Source: Chlamydiae bacterium RIFCSPHIGHO2_12_FULL_49_9 (GTDB taxonomy: Bacteria > Chlamydiota > Chlamydiia > Chlamydiales > SM23-39). From it: 6,373 nt of DNA. The translations under genes were made by a program, and so were the position numbers. The notes beneath the pieces were generated by a model. It searched no databases, was not told the DNA's origin, and saw only the letters and a list, made by a program, of their open reading frames with translations. Below, piece after piece: positions 4,889 through 6,373 of this stretch; positions within the stretch are counted from its first letter, which is position 1; every line of letters begins with the position of its first letter. The stretch spans positions 6,710 to 13,082 of the forward strand of contig MGLY01000029.1 of the NCBI GenBank assembly GCA_001794935.1, read 5' to 3'.

Positions 4889-6373
4889 ATGTCTCAAACA
4901 GCGACAAAAGGGGCGGAGCAGGAATTTTCCGGATGGCGAAAATTGCTCTGGCCTATCCACTCTCACGAAATCAAAAAATTCTTGCCTATGGGCATTATGA
5001 TGTTCTGCATTCTGTTCATTTATACAGTATTGCGGGACACAAAAGATGCCATCTTGGTGAACTCACCCGGCGCCGGAGCTGAAAGCTTGGCTTTTGCCAA
5101 AGGGATTGGAGTGACCACTGCGGCGATTCTCTTCATGATTCTCTACACAAAAGCGGCGAACATTTTTAAACGGGAAGGTCTATTTTACGTCACAGCATTG
5201 CCGTTCCTCCTCTTTTTCGGGCTGTTCCCCTACTGCATCTATCCATTTGTCGATTCTATTCACATGAGCCTGGATACGATCCAAAGCTATCAGGCGGCCT
5301 ATCCGACGATTAAGTGGATTGTTCCTCTAGTTGGAAACTGGACTTACACTCTTTTCTACATTCTGTCTGAGCTTTGGGGAAGCGCTGTATTGTCTCTCCT
5401 CTTCTGGCAGTTTGCGAACGCGATCACGCCTGTTAAAGAAGCTCGCAGATTTTACGGCATGTTCGGATTCTTGGGCAATTTCGGACTTTTGTTCTCCGGC
5501 CCGATGATCATCTACGTTTCCCATTCCATCCACAGCTTGGGTCTTGGCAGAGCCGAGTCCACAGGACTTATGCTCAAGTATCTGATGGCTTTCATCATCG
5601 TTGCGGGAATCGTTCTCATTTCCACCTTCTATTGGATGAACCGCAAAGTACTCACAGACAAGCGCTACTATGATCCGGAAGCAATGGGGGAAACGAAAAA
5701 GAAAAACAAAGCGAAACTCTCCCTCATGGAGAGCTTCAAGTACATCCTTCAGTCCCCCTATATCGGTCTGATCGCAATGCTCGTTCTTGCCTATGGCGTT
5801 TCCATCAACCTCTTCGAGGGCGTATGGAAAGGTCAAATCAAGATCGCCTATCCTACAGAAGTCGAATACAACAGGGTCATGGGCGGCCTTTCTACCGTAA
5901 CGGGCGGTATCGCCGTTGTCTTGATGCTTGTCGGCAGCAACCTCCTCCGCATTTTCAGCTGGAGAACTTGCGCCCTCGTCACACCGGTTGTGCTCCTCTC
6001 CGGAATCTTGGTCTTCTTCGGCGTCATTTACTACAACAATGGCCTACTCCCAGAAGGAATGAAGATCGTGGAGGCGATTAAAGAGGGGATCATCAAACAC
6101 GAGCTGATCGTATTTGCAGTGGTCCTTGGACTGCTCGTCAATGCGTTCGGCAAAGCGGTGAAGTATTCGCTCTTCGACCCAACAAAAGAGATGGCGTACA
6201 TCCCGCTTGATCAAGAGTTGAAAATAAAAGGTAAAGCAGCGGTTGACGTCATCGGCGGAAGAGGTGGAAAATCTCTGGGTTCATACACCCAGATGGGACT
6301 TCTCACTGTCTTCTCTGGAAGCGCTCTTTATCAGCTCGTTCCGATCATCGCGCCGATCGTAATCGGCATCGTT
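4889..6373 (+). CDS. npt1: ATP/ADP translocase (NTT family, Npt1-like), 3' end cut by the window
   Basis: An open frame of 495 codons runs without a stop to the last base. Remembered chlamydial homologues are about 510-530 residues, so only a short tail should be missing. NTT proteins are inner-membrane carriers with about twelve helices; NTT1 types exchange host ATP for bacterial ADP plus phosphate. Hallmarks are the N-terminal WPIHSHEIKKFLPM (21-34), LRDTKD (48-53), SELWGS (160-165), INLFEGVWK (306-314), and FDPTKEMAYIPLDQE (429-443) followed by KGKAAVDVIGGR (447-458). The four charged residues shown to matter in the plant plastid carrier appear to match Lys52, Glu161, Glu310 and Lys433. 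Similarity to C. trachomatis Npt1 (CT065), as I recall it, is strong, and the neighbouring genes agree. Environmental chlamydiae carry several NTT paralogues with other substrates, so ATP/ADP exchange is probable rather than proven. It has its own promoter region and ribosome binding site. Confidence 0.93.
   Translation, partial: MSQTATKGAEQEFSGWRKLLWPIHSHEIKKFLPMGIMMFCILFIYTVLRDTKDAILVNSPGAGAESLAFAKGIGVTTAAILFMILYTKAANIFKREGLFYVTALPFLLFFGLFPYCIYPFVDSIHMSLDTIQSYQAAYPTIKWIVPLVGNWTYTLFYILSELWGSAVLSLLFWQFANAITPVKEARRFYGMFGFLGNFGLLFSGPMIIYVSHSIHSLGLGRAESTGLMLKYLMAFIIVAGIVLISTFYWMNRKVLTDKRYYDPEAMGETKKKNKAKLSLMESFKYILQSPYIGLIAMLVLAYGVSINLFEGVWKGQIKIAYPTEVEYNRVMGGLSTVTGGIAVVLMLVGSNLLRIFSWRTCALVTPVVLLSGILVFFGVIYYNNGLLPEGMKIVEAIKEGIIKHELIVFAVVLGLLVNAFGKAVKYSLFDPTKEMAYIPLDQELKIKGKAAVDVIGGRGGKSLGSYTQMGLLTVFSGSALYQLVPIIAPIVIGIV

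Noticed and set aside
5327..5836. A 169-codon open frame on the minus strand.
   Set aside because: It lies wholly inside the translocase gene on the opposite strand, whose motifs are unmistakable. Its translation has no recognisable pattern.
1..6373. Insertion sequences, CRISPR repeats, phage genes or attachment sites.
   Set aside because: I saw no transposase or integrase coding sequence, no spaced direct repeats and no terminal inverted repeats. The window reads as ordinary core chromosome.

Overview
The window looks like chromosomal DNA from a member of the phylum Chlamydiota, probably an environmental (non-Chlamydiaceae) lineage. Two signatures support this. One is a four-gene metal ABC operon whose first permease is fused to a DtxR-type repressor, the chlamydial YtgCR arrangement. 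The other is a nucleotide (ATP/ADP) translocase of the NTT/Tlc family, typical of obligate intracellular bacteria. From memory, the gene order npt1 - small unknown gene - ytgA-ytgB-ytgC/R-ytgD matches Chlamydia trachomatis CT065-CT070. Base composition looks by eye close to half G+C, which is high for the phylum. I do not name a species.

Layout. Positions 5-3931 hold the minus-strand operon ytgA-ytgB-ytgCR-ytgD, read right to left, with every junction a 4-base ATGA overlap. Positions 3932-4150 are a divergent control region. It holds a perfect 14-bp palindrome, a strong rightward promoter whose -35 box lies inside that palindrome, a purine tract, a weaker leftward promoter for ytgA, and an inverted repeat in the leader of the next gene. 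Positions 4151-4684 hold a plus-strand gene for a small, very basic protein of unknown function, followed by a textbook intrinsic terminator at 4707-4742. Positions 4743-4888 carry candidate promoters and a good ribosome binding site for the plus-strand translocase gene. That gene starts at 4889 and runs off the right edge with 495 codons visible.

How the genes work together. YtgA (periplasmic metal-binding protein), YtgB (ATPase) and YtgC plus YtgD (membrane subunits) would form one importer of the TroA/ZnuA/PsaA (cluster 9, ABC-3) type for iron, manganese or zinc. The repressor domain at the C-terminus of YtgC would sense cytoplasmic metal and, by analogy with C. trachomatis YtgR, repress the operon. 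The translocase would exchange host ATP for bacterial ADP. The window is thus a host-resource acquisition locus with a conserved unknown gene between the two transport systems.

Nothing here is a wholly new kind of system. The parts most worth a second look are the unknown basic protein, the shared palindrome in the divergent region, the fused repressor with a possible internal start, and its altered metal-site residues.
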